Of a stretch of 64,000 nt of DNA, positions 41,190-49,843 are shown piece by piece. Each line of letters starts with the position of its first letter. Positions within the stretch are counted from its first letter, which is position 1. The DNA comes from Actinomycetes bacterium (lineage in GTDB: Bacteria; Actinomycetota; Acidimicrobiia; Acidimicrobiales; Ilumatobacteraceae), in contig JAKOUY010000017.1 of the NCBI GenBank assembly GCA_029782355.1, positions 59,839 to 123,838 of the forward strand. The letters are read 5' to 3'. The position numbers and the translations under genes were made by a program. Below the pieces are notes generated by a model that was not told the DNA's origin, did not search any database, and saw nothing but the letters and a program-made list of their open reading frames with translations.

Positions 41190-42341
41190 ATGCGCGTGCT
41201 GATGCTCTCCTGGGAGTATCCCCCGCTGGTCGTCGGCGGGATCGCCGCCCACGTCACCGGTCTGGCCCGGTCACTGGTCGCGGCCGGCCACGAGGTGACC
41301 GTCTTCACGCTGGCGCACCCCGGGGCGGCGGACGATCACGTGGTCGACGGGGTCCACGTCCGGCGCGCCCGCCCGGACCTGCCGTGGCTGCCCGACGACT
41401 TCCTGGTCGGGTCGATGGCGTCGGCCAACCACCACCTCGTGCAGCTCGCCGCCCAGCTCGGCGGGTGGCGTCCCGACGTCGTCCACGCCCACGACTGGCT
41501 GGTCGCCTGGGCCGGCGACACCCTCCAGGCCCTGTGGGACGTCCCGCTGGTGGCCACGATCCACGCCACCGAGCGTGGCCGTCACGGCGGGCACCTGCCA
41601 CCCGGCCTGCCGGCTGCGATCAACGCCGTCGAGTGGTGGCTGACCTACGAGGCCCGCTCGGTGATCGCCTGCTCGCAGTTCATGGTCCGCGAGGTGGTCA
41701 GCGGCTTCGAGCTGCCCCCGGACAAGGTCCACCTGATCCCCAACGGGGTCGAGATCGCCGACTGGTCGGACGGCCGGCGCCAACCACCCGACCCGCAGGC
41801 TCCGCTGGTCGTGTCGTGGGGCCGGATCCAGTACGAGAAGGGCTTCCAGGTGCTGGCCGAGGCCGTCGGCATGCTGCGCAGCACGCTCCCCGGCGTGCGC
41901 TGCGTGATCGCCGGGCGGGGCAGCTACCTGCCCGAGTTGCAGGCCCGCCTGGACATCGACGGCGTCGGCGATCTGGTCAGCCTGGCCGGGTTCGTGCCCG
42001 ACGCCGAGCTCCGTGATCTCCTGCGGCGAGCCTCGTGCGTGGTCATCCCGTCGCTCTACGAACCCTTCGGGATCGTCGCCCTGGAGGCGATGGCGTCGGG
42101 TGCGCCCACCATCGTGGCCCGCACCGGTGGGCTGGCGGAGATCGTCGGTGGCACCGACGCCGCGCTGCTGTTCGAGCCGGGCAACGCGGCCGACCTGGCG
42201 GTGCGCATCGCCCAGGCCTGCCAGCAGCCCGATGCCGCGTCCGAGATGTGTGGGCGCGCCGCCGACCTGCTGGCGGCGCGCTACACCTGGGAGGCGATCG
42301 CCACGGCCACCGCCCGGGTGTACGCCGACGCCATCGGCTGA
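41190..42341 (+). CDS. GT4-family glycosyltransferase, glycogen synthase-like
   Basis: This is a 383-residue GT-B enzyme: MLSWEYPPLVVGGIAAHVTGLARSL (acceptor and nucleotide-binding loop, GGI), VVHAHDW, NGVEI, SWGRIQYEKGFQVL and the donor-site EPFGIVALEAMASGAP (E-x7-E). This is the actinobacterial GlgA/GlgM type that uses ADP- or UDP-glucose. Its neighbours glgB and glgP support a role in alpha-glucan synthesis, in glycogen or maltose-1-phosphate. The donor cannot be told from sequence. Confidence 0.85.
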   Translation: MRVLMLSWEYPPLVVGGIAAHVTGLARSLVAAGHEVTVFTLAHPGAADDHVVDGVHVRRARPDLPWLPDDFLVGSMASANHHLVQLAAQLGGWRPDVVHAHDWLVAWAGDTLQALWDVPLVATIHATERGRHGGHLPPGLPAAINAVEWWLTYEARSVIACSQFMVREVVSGFELPPDKVHLIPNGVEIADWSDGRRQPPDPQAPLVVSWGRIQYEKGFQVLAEAVGMLRSTLPGVRCVIAGRGSYLPELQARLDIDGVGDLVSLAGFVPDAELRDLLRRASCVVIPSLYEPFGIVALEAMASGAPTIVARTGGLAEIVGGTDAALLFEPGNAADLAVRIAQACQQPDAASEMCGRAADLLAARYTWEAIATATARVYADAIG

Positions 42342-42384
42342 GATCACCCGGCGCGGCCGGCCGAGTCGGTGGCGCCCCGGCCGG

Positions 42385-42390
42385 TAGCCT
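42385..42390 (+). promoter_or_regulatory. -10 hexamer TAGCCT of glgP, leaderless
   Basis: TAGCCT ends 7 nt before GTG 42398 and there is no ribosome site. glgP can therefore be transcribed apart from the GT4 gene, which ends 56 nt upstream. Confidence 0.55.
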
Positions 42391-42397
42391 CGCAGCC

Positions 42398-44872
42398 GTG
42401 CGTGCAGTCCGTGAGTTCAACGTCGTTCCGGCCATTCCCGAGCCGCTGTCCGGCTTGGCCGAGCTGGCCCACAACCTGCACTGGACGTGGGATCGGGCCA
42501 CCCAACTGCTGTTCCGCCGGCTCGATCCGGTGTCCTGGCGGGAGGGCGGCAACGACCCCCAGCGCCTGCTGGCGGCCATCACCACCCAGCGCTGGGCGGA
42601 GCTGGCCACCGACTCGGCGATCATCGCCGAGACCCAGGCGGCCATGGCCCGGCTGCGCGACGACGTCGACAACCCACGGTGGTTCCAGGGCCGCACCGAC
42701 TCCCCGCTGGACCTGATCGCCTACTTCTCCCCCGAGTTCGGGCTGTCGGAGACCCTGCCGCAGTACTCGGGAGGCCTCGGCGTGCTCTCCGGCGACCACC
42801 TGAAGGCCGCCTCGGACCTCGGCCTGCCACTGGTCGGCATCGGCCTGCTCTACGACCAGGGCTACTTCCGCCAGCGGCTCAACGCCGACGGCCTGCAGGA
42901 GGAGCGGTTCCCCGAGCTCGATCCGCACGGCCTGCCCATCTCGCCCACCGGGGCGACGATCACCGTCGACCTCGCCGGCGACCCGGTCCACGTGCGGGCC
43001 TGGGAGGTCAACGTCGGGCGGATCCGCCTGTTCCTGCTCGACACCAACGTCGAGGGCAACAGCCAGGCCGGCCACGACGTCACCGACCGGCTGTACGGTG
43101 GCGACGCCGAGCACCGGATCCGCCAGGAGATCGTCCTCGGAATCGGCGGGGTGCGCATCCTGCGAGCCCTCGGGCTGGCCCCGCAGGCCTTCCACACCAA
43201 CGAGGGCCACGCCGGGTTCCTCGGCCTGGAGCGGATCCGCGAGCTGGTGGCCGAGGGGTTCGGCTTCGACGAGGCCCTCGAGGCCGTCCGCCCCGGATGC
43301 GTGTTCACCACCCACACCCCGGTACCGGCCGGCATCGACCGCTTCGACCGATCGCTGATGGAGAAGTACTTCAGCGGGTTCGCCGCCCAGTGCGGGGTGG
43401 ACATCGAGCGGATCCTGCAACTCGGTTGGCGGGCCGACGAGGCCGACGACGACCGCTTCAACATGGCCGTGATGGGCTTGCGGCTCGCCGGGCGCTCCAA
43501 CGGCGTCGCCCAGTTGCACGGAGCGGTGAGCCGGACGATGTTCGCCGGACTGTGGCCGGACACCCCGGTGGACGAGGTGCCGATCAGCGGCATCACCAAC
43601 GGCGTCCACGCCCGGACGTGGACCTCCGAGCACGTGGCCGCGCTGTTTCGCGAGAGCGTCGGGCCGGTCTGGGACGGCGCCGACGAACCGTCATGGGCAG
43701 CCGTCCACCGTCTCGACCCGGCGGCGGTGTGGGAGGCCAAGCGCAAGGGCCGAGCCGAGCTGGTGGCCTACGCCCGAGACCGGTTGGGCGACAACGTACT
43801 GGACGCCGACTCGCTGACGATCGGCTTCGCCCGGCGGTTCGCCACCTACAAGCGGGCCACCCTGCTGCTCGGCCAGCCGGAGCGGTTGCGCGAGCTGCTG
43901 CTCGACGCCGACCGCCCGCTGCAGTTCGTCTTCGCCGGCAAGGCCCACCCGGCCGACGCCGAGGGCAAGGAGCTGATCCGCCAGATCGAGGTCTTTGCCC
44001 GACAGCTCGACGTCGGGTACCGCTTCGTCTTCCTCCCGGACTACGACATGGGCGTCGCCCGGCGGATGTACCACGGGTGCGACGTGTGGTTGAACACCCC
44101 CCGCCGGCCGCTGGAGGCCTGCGGCACCAGCGGGATGAAGGCCGCGCTGAACGGTGGCCTGAACTGCAGCATCCTCGACGGCTGGTGGGACGAGTGCTAC
44201 GACGCCACCGACGGCGGCAACGGCTGGGCCATCGCCTCGGCCGACGACGACCCGGACATGGCGCGCCGTGACCAGCGCGAGGCGGTCAGCCTGTTCGGCC
44301 TGCTGGAACGGGAGATCGTCCCGCTGTTCTACAAGCGCGACGAGACCGGACTGCCGATCGGCTGGATCGACATGGTCAAGCGCAACTGGGCCAGCCTCGG
44401 GCCGTTCGTCACCGCGGCGCGCATGGTGCGCGACTACACCACCGAGCTGTACGAGCCGGCGGCGCGCAGCGGCCGGGCGCTGACCGCCGAGGGCGGCGCG
44501 CCCGCCAAGCGGCTGGCGGCGTGGAAGGCCAAGGTCCGCCAGGCGTGGCCGTCGGTGGCGGTCACCGCCGTCGACGTCGACGACGCCGACGCCCACGAGG
44601 GCGAGGTCCGCCAGGCGTCGGCCCAGATCCAGCTCGGGGCGCTCGATCCGGCCGACATCGAGGTCCAGCTGATCCACGGCGGGGTCGACGCCGAGGGCAA
44701 CTTCGTCAACCATCCGCCGCACGTCGTGCTGACCCACGATCGCGACGGGCGCTTCGCCGGCGACTACGAGATCGGCGAGGCCGGCCCGTACGGCATCACC
44801 GTGCGCGCCGTGCCGGCGAACTCCCTGCTGACCGAACCGCTGGAGATGGGTCTGGTGGCCTGGGCCCACTAG
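42398..44872 (+). CDS. glgP: alpha-glucan phosphorylase
   Basis: This is an 824-residue GT35 enzyme releasing glucose-1-phosphate from glycogen or maltodextrin with PLP. It is the short bacterial type with a DUF3417-like N-terminus (LAELAHNLHWTWDRATQLLFRRLDP). It shows YFSPEFGLSETLPQYSGGLG, FHTNEGHAGFLGLER, FTTHTPVPAG, FARRFATYKRATLLL and the PLP lysine in EACGTSGMKAALNGG. The C-terminus carries a domain of about 120 residues. The position in the glycogen block supports glycogen turnover. I kept GTG 42398 because of the promoter. Confidence 0.94.
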   Translation: MRAVREFNVVPAIPEPLSGLAELAHNLHWTWDRATQLLFRRLDPVSWREGGNDPQRLLAAITTQRWAELATDSAIIAETQAAMARLRDDVDNPRWFQGRTDSPLDLIAYFSPEFGLSETLPQYSGGLGVLSGDHLKAASDLGLPLVGIGLLYDQGYFRQRLNADGLQEERFPELDPHGLPISPTGATITVDLAGDPVHVRAWEVNVGRIRLFLLDTNVEGNSQAGHDVTDRLYGGDAEHRIRQEIVLGIGGVRILRALGLAPQAFHTNEGHAGFLGLERIRELVAEGFGFDEALEAVRPGCVFTTHTPVPAGIDRFDRSLMEKYFSGFAAQCGVDIERILQLGWRADEADDDRFNMAVMGLRLAGRSNGVAQLHGAVSRTMFAGLWPDTPVDEVPISGITNGVHARTWTSEHVAALFRESVGPVWDGADEPSWAAVHRLDPAAVWEAKRKGRAELVAYARDRLGDNVLDADSLTIGFARRFATYKRATLLLGQPERLRELLLDADRPLQFVFAGKAHPADAEGKELIRQIEVFARQLDVGYRFVFLPDYDMGVARRMYHGCDVWLNTPRRPLEACGTSGMKAALNGGLNCSILDGWWDECYDATDGGNGWAIASADDDPDMARRDQREAVSLFGLLEREIVPLFYKRDETGLPIGWIDMVKRNWASLGPFVTAARMVRDYTTELYEPAARSGRALTAEGGAPAKRLAAWKAKVRQAWPSVAVTAVDVDDADAHEGEVRQASAQIQLGALDPADIEVQLIHGGVDAEGNFVNHPPHVVLTHDRDGRFAGDYEIGEAGPYGITVRAVPANSLLTEPLEMGLVAWAH

Positions 44873-44878
44873 CCCCGA

Positions 44879-46009
44879 TCACGGGGCGGTGGCGACCTCG
44901 TTGCCCAACTCGAACCGCAGGTACTCGTCGCCAGTGTTCTCCCAGTCCTCGAACTGGATCACACCGAGGTCCTCGAAGCGGCGGCGCAACCAGGCGTCGT
45001 TGCGCTCCAGCAACCCGAGCTTCTTGCAGTTCGGGACGATCTTGCTGAACAGCATCGACTGGAACATCTGCCGGGTCGGGTCGTTGAGCACGATCGGCAG
45101 CACCTCGCGGGTGTCGACGCCCATCCGCTCCCAGACCTCCTGCTGCATGAACCGGTCGCGCATCCGCACGGCGGCCTCGAAGGCGAACTCCTGGCGGTCC
45201 TTGATCTCGGCGTCGGTCATCTGCTCGTAGACCTCGCGCAGGCTGAGCACGCCGAAGGCCACATGGCGGGCCTCGTCGCTCATCACGTAGCGCAGCACCT
45301 GGCGCAGCAGCGGCTCGGCCGTGATCTGGTGGAGGAAGCCGAAGGCGGCCAGGGCCAGGCCCTCGACCATGATCTGCATGCCCAGGTAGGTCATGTCCCA
45401 GCGGCCGTCGACGATGATGTCGTCGAGCAGCATCCGCAGGTGGGTGTTGATCTGGAACTCGCCGCCGAGCTTCTCGCGCAGGTAGCGCCCGAACACCTCC
45501 ACGTGGCGGGCCTCGTCCATCACCTGGGTCGAGGCGTACATCTTGGCGTCGTACCACGGGACCGTGTCGACGATCTTCGACGTGCACAGCAGGGCGCCCT
45601 GCTCGCCGTGGAGGAACTGGCTGAGCATCCAGTTGCGCCCGTGGATGCCGAACTCCAGCCACTGGCGGTCGTCCCAGCGCTCGACCGGGGTGCCGACGTA
45701 CAGCGTCTTGTCGACACCGGCGCCGAGCACCTCGAGGTCCTTGGTCATCACCGCTTCGACGTCCACGTCGACCGACCAGTCGATGTCGGTGGTGGCGTTC
45801 CACTGCCCGGTCTTGGCCTTCTCGTACAGCTTGTGCAGGCCGGGGCGGGCCATCGAGTAGTCCCACGAGAAGATGGTGTCGCGGGATGCGGCGACGTGGT
45901 GCTCGGCCTCGTCGGGATCGCACAGCGGGATGGCCAGGATGGCGTCGAGGTCGTTGATGTCGGCCCGGCCGATGATGCGCAGGTCGTCGTGGTCGTTGGT
46001 CAGGGTCAT
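44879..46009 (-). CDS. ferritin-like diiron protein, possible oxygenase
   Basis: This is a 376-residue helical protein with two ExxH repeats expected for a carboxylate-bridged diiron site: MDEARHVEVFG and MSDEARHVAFG, with further glutamates in HGEQGALLC and MVEGLALAAFG. The order fits ribonucleotide reductase R2-like or AurF/p-aminobenzoate N-oxygenase-like proteins; it lacks an obvious tyrosyl radical site. Function is unknown. ATG 46009 overlaps the stop of the TetR gene (ATGA), so it is the target of TetR control. It has no partner redox protein beside it. Confidence 0.75.
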   Translation of the reverse strand: MTLTNDHDDLRIIGRADINDLDAILAIPLCDPDEAEHHVAASRDTIFSWDYSMARPGLHKLYEKAKTGQWNATTDIDWSVDVDVEAVMTKDLEVLGAGVDKTLYVGTPVERWDDRQWLEFGIHGRNWMLSQFLHGEQGALLCTSKIVDTVPWYDAKMYASTQVMDEARHVEVFGRYLREKLGGEFQINTHLRMLLDDIIVDGRWDMTYLGMQIMVEGLALAAFGFLHQITAEPLLRQVLRYVMSDEARHVAFGVLSLREVYEQMTDAEIKDRQEFAFEAAVRMRDRFMQQEVWERMGVDTREVLPIVLNDPTRQMFQSMLFSKIVPNCKKLGLLERNDAWLRRRFEDLGVIQFEDWENTGDEYLRFELGNEVATAP

Positions 46010-46584
46010 GCGAGGTGCTCCGTGGCGTGCAGGGCGGACAGGACGTGGGTGCGAAGGAAGCGGCGGGCGGACTCGTGGTCGCCCAGGTCGACGGTGGCCG
46101 ACGGGGCCAGGAAGTAGCTGATCACCAGGCGGGCCAGCAGCTCGACGAGCGGGAGCGATTCGTCCCGGTCGAGGTACGGGTCGACCAGCGGGACGAGGAA
46201 CTCCACGGCGGAGTTGACGATGCGCGGCAGGCCGTCGACGGACAGCTCACGCATCGTCTCGCCGGGTTCGGCTGCCAGCATGATCGAGAGGTGCTCGTCG
46301 GCGCGCAGCTCACCCGTGGCGGCCACCACCACCCGCACGAGCAGGTCTTCGAGGCCCTCGGCATCGTGCACGGTGGCCAGCACCCGGCCGAAGAAGTCGG
46401 CGTTCTCCCGCCGGCGGAGGGCGTCGAAGAGCACGTCCCGTCCGCCGGGGAACAGACGGTAGAGCGTCGCCCGGGACACCCCGGCGGCACCGGCGACGTC
46501 GTCGACCGACACCTTGGCCAACCCGTAGCGCTCGCAACACAGCTTGGCCGCATCGAGGATGCGGTGCTCGGCCTCCCCCAGCAT
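46006..46584 (-). CDS. TetR-family transcriptional regulator
   Basis: This is a 192-residue protein with an N-terminal helix-turn-helix (RILDAAKLCCERYGLAKVSVDDVAGAAGVSRATLYRLFPGG) and a helical ligand domain. ATG 46584 is the start: it is 7 nt behind the -10 hexamer TAGTGT, and the whole promoter lies in a palindrome. It is the first gene of a two-gene operon with the diiron protein and is likely autoregulated. The inducer is unknown but may be the substrate or product of the diiron enzyme. Confidence 0.88.
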   Translation of the reverse strand: MLGEAEHRILDAAKLCCERYGLAKVSVDDVAGAAGVSRATLYRLFPGGRDVLFDALRRRENADFFGRVLATVHDAEGLEDLLVRVVVAATGELRADEHLSIMLAAEPGETMRELSVDGLPRIVNSAVEFLVPLVDPYLDRDESLPLVELLARLVISYFLAPSATVDLGDHESARRFLRTHVLSALHATEHLA

Positions 46585-46590
46585 TCGTGA

Positions 46591-46620
46591 GACACTAAGA
46601 CGAATTCGTCTCAGTGTCAA
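46591..46620 (-). promoter_or_regulatory. near-perfect 28-bp operator covering a complete sigma-70-type promoter
   Basis: Bases 46591-46618 form a 28-bp palindrome (GACACT-AAGACGAATTCGTCTC-AGTGTC) with a single symmetric mismatch. On the minus strand the same bases contain TTGACA (plus 46615-46620), a 17-bp spacer and TAGTGT (plus 46592-46597), then 7 nt to the TetR ATG at 46584. A dimeric TetR protein bound here would block both -35 and -10. This is the clearest promoter in the window and has both core elements. Confidence 0.85.
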
Positions 46621-46633
46621 CGGTCGGCCGCCC

Positions 46634-46658
46634 GGCCGGCGGTGGTTCGCCGCCGGCC
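46634..46658. terminator. 9-bp hairpin upstream of the TetR promoter
   Basis: GGCCGGCGG (46634-46642) pairs with 46650-46658 around a TGGTTCG loop. It may end transcription of the ABC transporter operon that reads leftward into this gap, but no T tract follows. Confidence 0.35.
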
Positions 46659-46669
46659 CGCCGACGCTC

Positions 46670-46729
46670 CCCGATCCCATGGGCGCGGATTCGCCCGGAT
46701 CTGCACGATCCCGCGCCCATGGGGTCGGG
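46670..46729. terminator. 19-bp long-range inverted repeat downstream of the ABC operon
   Basis: CCGATCCCATGGGCGCGG (46671-46688) is complementary to 46711-46728 with one G-T mismatch, and one more outer pair extends it. The loop is 22 nt. It lies 95 nt after the last stop codon of the ABC transporter operon and before the TetR promoter. It is more likely a terminator, but a regulator site is possible, since the NCATGGGC core is itself palindromic. Confidence 0.45.
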
Positions 46730-46774
46730 AAGCGTCACGTGAGGTGCGGTGGGGGCCGGTTGGGTGGGTCCGGG

Positions 46775-46813
46775 CGGGTGGGGTCCGCTCGGGTCGGGTG
46801 GGGTCCGCTCGGG
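46775..46813. repeat. 19-bp tandem direct repeat in the ABC-operon 3' flank
   Basis: CGGGTGGGGTCCGCTCGGG occurs at 46775-46793 and 46795-46813, separated by one T, in a G-rich stretch of about 80 bp. The G runs on the plus strand could form G-quadruplex structures. Function is unknown. Confidence 0.7.
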
Positions 46814-46823
46814 GCGGGGCGGG

Positions 46824-47567
46824 TCAGAGGCGGCCGGCGTCGATGATCCGCTGGAGGAAGGCGCGGGTGCGTTCCTTCTGCGGGTTGCCGAAGATCTGCT
46901 CCGGCGGGCCCTCCTCGTGGATCACGCCCTCGTGCAGGAAGCACACCTTGGAGGACACCTCCCGGGCGAAGCTCATCTCGTGGGTGGCCAGCATCATCGT
47001 CATGCCCTGCTCGGCGAGATCCCGGACGATGTTCAGCACCTCGGCCACCAGCTCGGGGTCGAGCGCCGAGGTGATCTCGTCGAGCAGCAGCAGGCGCGGC
47101 TCCATGGCCATGGCGCGGACGATGGCGACACGCTGCTGCTGACCGCCCGACAGCCGGTCGGGGTACTCGTTGGCCTTGGCGTCCAGGCCGATCCGCTTCA
47201 GCAGGGCGATCCCCCGCTCCTCGGCCAGGCCACGGGTCAGCCGCAGCACCTTGATGGGCGCCAGGGTGACGTTCTGCAGCACGGTCATGTGCGGGAACAG
47301 GTTGAAGCTCTGGAAGACGATGCCCACCTCGCGCCGCAGGGCATCCACGTCGACGCCTCGCCCGCTGACCCGATCGCCGTCGAGGCGGATCTCGCCGCCG
47401 TCGACCTCCTCCAGGGCGTTGACGCAGCGGAGCAGGGTCGACTTGCCGCTGCCCGACCCGCCGATGAGGGTGACCACCTGATGCTGCTCGACGTCCAGCG
47501 AGATGGCCTTCAGCACGTGGTTGGTGCCGAAGATCTTGTCGACGTGGTCGATCTCCAGGAAGGCCAT
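46824..47567 (-). CDS. amino-acid ABC transporter ATP-binding protein
   Basis: This is a 247-residue ABC ATPase of the polar amino acid (GlnQ/ArtP) group: Walker A GGSGSGKST, Q-loop FQSFNLFP, signature LSGGQQQR, Walker B LLLLDEITSALDP and the switch histidine in ATHEM. ATG 47567 shares its A with the permease stop, so translation is coupled. With the permease and binding protein it forms one importer. Confidence 0.95.
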   Translation of the reverse strand: MAFLEIDHVDKIFGTNHVLKAISLDVEQHQVVTLIGGSGSGKSTLLRCVNALEEVDGGEIRLDGDRVSGRGVDVDALRREVGIVFQSFNLFPHMTVLQNVTLAPIKVLRLTRGLAEERGIALLKRIGLDAKANEYPDRLSGGQQQRVAIVRAMAMEPRLLLLDEITSALDPELVAEVLNIVRDLAEQGMTMMLATHEMSFAREVSSKVCFLHEGVIHEEGPPEQIFGNPQKERTRAFLQRIIDAGRL

Positions 47568-48616
47568 CAGGTCCCGCCCTGCGTGCGCAACTTCTGCCTC
47601 TTCAGGATGTGATCGAGATAGCGGGTGAACGGCACCGTCACGGCCAGGAAGAGCACCGCCGCCATCGTGTAGGCGGCGAAGGTGGCGTTGTTGTTGTTGA
47701 TGAACCGGGCCATGGCCAAGGCATCGAAGGCCCCGATGAAGAAGATCGTGGCGGTGTCCTTCTGCAGGCCGATGAAGTCGTTGAGCAGCGGCGGCCCGAT
47801 CCGCCGGAGCGCTTGGGGCACGACGACGTGGCGCATCGTCTGGGCATAGCTCAGCCCGAGGGATCGAGCCGCGGCGGTCTGACCCCAGTGGACCGATTCG
47901 ATCCCGGCCTTGTACACCTCGCTGACGTAGGCGCCGTAGGTCAGGGTCAAGGCGATGATCGCGAACTGCATCTTCGACCAGTCCTGGACGATCGGGACCC
48001 CCGCCAGCGGGAAGCCGAAGCCGACCAGGAAGATCACCAGGATCGACGGCAGCCCGCGGAAGATGTCGACGTACAAGGTGGCCAGCCAGCGCAGCGGGGC
48101 GCAGACCTTGCCAGGCAGCAGGCGGACGATGGCCACCACGAGGGCCCAGATCAGCACGATGATCTCGGTGATCAGGAACACCTGGATGTTCAGCCAGAAG
48201 GCCCGCAGCATCGGGCTCCAGTACTTGAAGTGGAACTCGATCGACGCCGCGCACTGCGTGGCACAGCTGCCGGCGACGGCGTGGTACTCCTTGACGCCGA
48301 AGAAGACGTCCGGCTTGAAGTAGGTCCGTCGAACGGCCCCGTGGTTGGCGAACAGCAGCCAGACCAGGAAGACCACCACGTAGCAGGTCAGCCCGACACC
48401 GACCGCGATCCAGGCCCAGTCACGGGCCTTGCCACCCTGGATCCGTGCCTCCTCCACCCGGCGGGCCTTGGCCAGGCGGCCCGCCCGCAGCGAGTGGATC
48501 ATCGCCGGAACCCCCGCCGGCGGGAAGAGCAGCGCCAGGAGAGCCGGCTTCCGATAGGTCAGCACCCGACCCACCCGCCTGGTGGCGGCTGGGTCGGGTG
48601 CGTCGACCTGGGTCAC
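47567..48616 (-). CDS. amino-acid ABC transporter permease with dispanin-like N-terminal region
   Basis: This is a 349-residue permease. The C-terminal 215 residues are a standard BPD-type amino acid permease with the EAA-like motif (AARSLGLSYAQTMRHVVVPQALRRIGPPLLN). The first 100 residues are unusual: LALLFPPAGVPAMIHSLRAG, a charged stretch, then KARDWAWIAVGVGL. This spacing (double hydrophobic helix with a charged, alanine-rich link and K-A-x-x-W) resembles CD225/dispanin proteins. An insertion of about 45 residues with a CATQC pair lies between the first and later spans. The substrate is probably an acidic or polar amino acid. Confidence 0.9.
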   Translation of the reverse strand: MTQVDAPDPAATRRVGRVLTYRKPALLALLFPPAGVPAMIHSLRAGRLAKARRVEEARIQGGKARDWAWIAVGVGLTCYVVVFLVWLLFANHGAVRRTYFKPDVFFGVKEYHAVAGSCATQCAASIEFHFKYWSPMLRAFWLNIQVFLITEIIVLIWALVVAIVRLLPGKVCAPLRWLATLYVDIFRGLPSILVIFLVGFGFPLAGVPIVQDWSKMQFAIIALTLTYGAYVSEVYKAGIESVHWGQTAAARSLGLSYAQTMRHVVVPQALRRIGPPLLNDFIGLQKDTATIFFIGAFDALAMARFINNNNATFAAYTMAAVLFLAVTVPFTRYLDHILKRQKLRTQGGT

Positions 48617-48623
48617 CGTCGGC

Positions 48624-49766
48624 TCAGGACGTCGGAACGTCGATGAACGGGACCTTCGACGGGTCGCCCCCGAGGTACTTGGCGATCAGCCCGTTGACCG
48701 TGCCGTCGTCGACGAGACCCTGCAGGATCGGGTCGAAGACCGCCTTCTTGCCGTTGCCCTTGCCGAAGATCGCGCCGTACTCCTCGCCGGTCTTCAGCTG
48801 GGCGACGACCTCGAGCTTCCCACCGGACTGAGCCGCTTGGCCGAGGTTGATCGGCGTGTCGATGATCACGGCGTCGATGGTCCCGGCATCGAGGGCGCCA
48901 TAGGTGGCGATCAGGTCGGGGAAGGAGCTGACGTTGGGGAGCTTCCAGCCCGGGACCTCGCCGGATGTCAGGTAGTACTCGGCCGTCGTCGTGGCTTGCA
49001 CCCCGATCTTCAGCTTCTTGACGTCGTCCCAGGTGGCCACCTTGGTGCCCTTCTTGACGAGGATCCCCTGGTCGCTCTTGAAGTACGGGACGGAGAAGTC
49101 GACGACCTCCTTGCGCTTGTCGGTGATGGTCACCTGCGACAGGGCGATGTCGTAGCTGTCCGGGCGGATCTGCCCGGCGACGATGGCGTCGAAGTTCTCG
49201 TTGCGGAACTCCATCTTCAACCCGCACTTGGCGGCGATCAGATTGGCAAGGTCGTACTCGATGCCCGACTGGATCTTGGTGGGATCGGAGCCGTCCTCCT
49301 GGGTCCCCCAGAACTTCGGGCCCGGCAGGCTGGTCACCACGCTGAGCACCCCGGACTTCACCGGCTTGCAGTCGACGGTGCCACCCGACGCGGTGGCGCC
49401 CCCGGCCGAGCCGCCGGACGCGGTGGTGCCGGCGGCGGCCGTCGCCGTGGTGCCCGCCGACGCCGTGGTGCCCGCCGACGCCGTGGTGCCCGCCGACGCC
49501 ATGGTGCCCGCCGACGCGGTGGTGCCGCTGGAGGCAGTCGTCCCGGCAGCGGCGGTGGTGCCGGCGGAGGCGGTCGTCCCGGCCGACGCCGTGGTGCCCG
49601 CCGACGCGGTGGTGCCCGCCGACGCCGTGGTGCCCGCCGACGCGGTGGTGCCGCTGGAGGCGGTGGTGGCCGCGGTCGTAGTCTTCGTCGTCTTCTTGTC
49701 GTCGCCGCACGCCGTCACGAGCAGGCCCGCAGCAACGACGACGACCATGGTCTTGTTGAACTTCAT
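48624..49766 (-). CDS. amino-acid ABC transporter substrate-binding lipoprotein
   Basis: This is a 380-residue lipoprotein: signal peptide and lipobox LLVTACGDDKK, then an Ala/Ser/Thr/Gly linker of about 100 residues made of TTASAG repeats, then a family-3 periplasmic binding domain (SGIEYDLANLIAAKCGLKMEFR, FDAIVAGQIRPDSYDIALSQ). The linker may carry the domain through the thick cell wall. The gene starts the operon SBP-permease-ATPase. GGGGAGAA is its ribosome site. Confidence 0.92.
   Translation of the reverse strand: MKFNKTMVVVVAAGLLVTACGDDKKTTKTTTAATTASSGTTASAGTTASAGTTASAGTTASAGTTASAGTTAAAGTTASSGTTASAGTMASAGTTASAGTTASAGTTATAAAGTTASGGSAGGATASGGTVDCKPVKSGVLSVVTSLPGPKFWGTQEDGSDPTKIQSGIEYDLANLIAAKCGLKMEFRNENFDAIVAGQIRPDSYDIALSQVTITDKRKEVVDFSVPYFKSDQGILVKKGTKVATWDDVKKLKIGVQATTTAEYYLTSGEVPGWKLPNVSSFPDLIATYGALDAGTIDAVIIDTPINLGQAAQSGGKLEVVAQLKTGEEYGAIFGKGNGKKAVFDPILQGLVDDGTVNGLIAKYLGGDPSKVPFIDVPTS
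49447..49662. repeat. 18-bp tandem repeat encoding the TTASAG linker, 12 units
   Basis: Twelve contiguous 18-bp units with the plus-strand consensus GTGGTGCCCGCCGACGCC run from 49447 to 49662; several are identical and others vary at the third positions. They encode hexapeptides of the binding-protein linker. Such perfect repeats may vary in copy number between strains, but the protein frame is always kept because the unit is a multiple of three. Confidence 0.85.
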
Positions 49767-49843
49767 GGTTCTCCCCACAGGTAGGCCTGGTCGGCCAGAT
49801 GGTCGGGCGCACCTTACTCCGGCGGCGCTCGGCCGGGGAACTC

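Noticed and set aside
49447..49662. Possible CRISPR array at the 18-bp repeats
   Set aside because: Units are contiguous with no spacers and lie in frame inside a lipoprotein linker.
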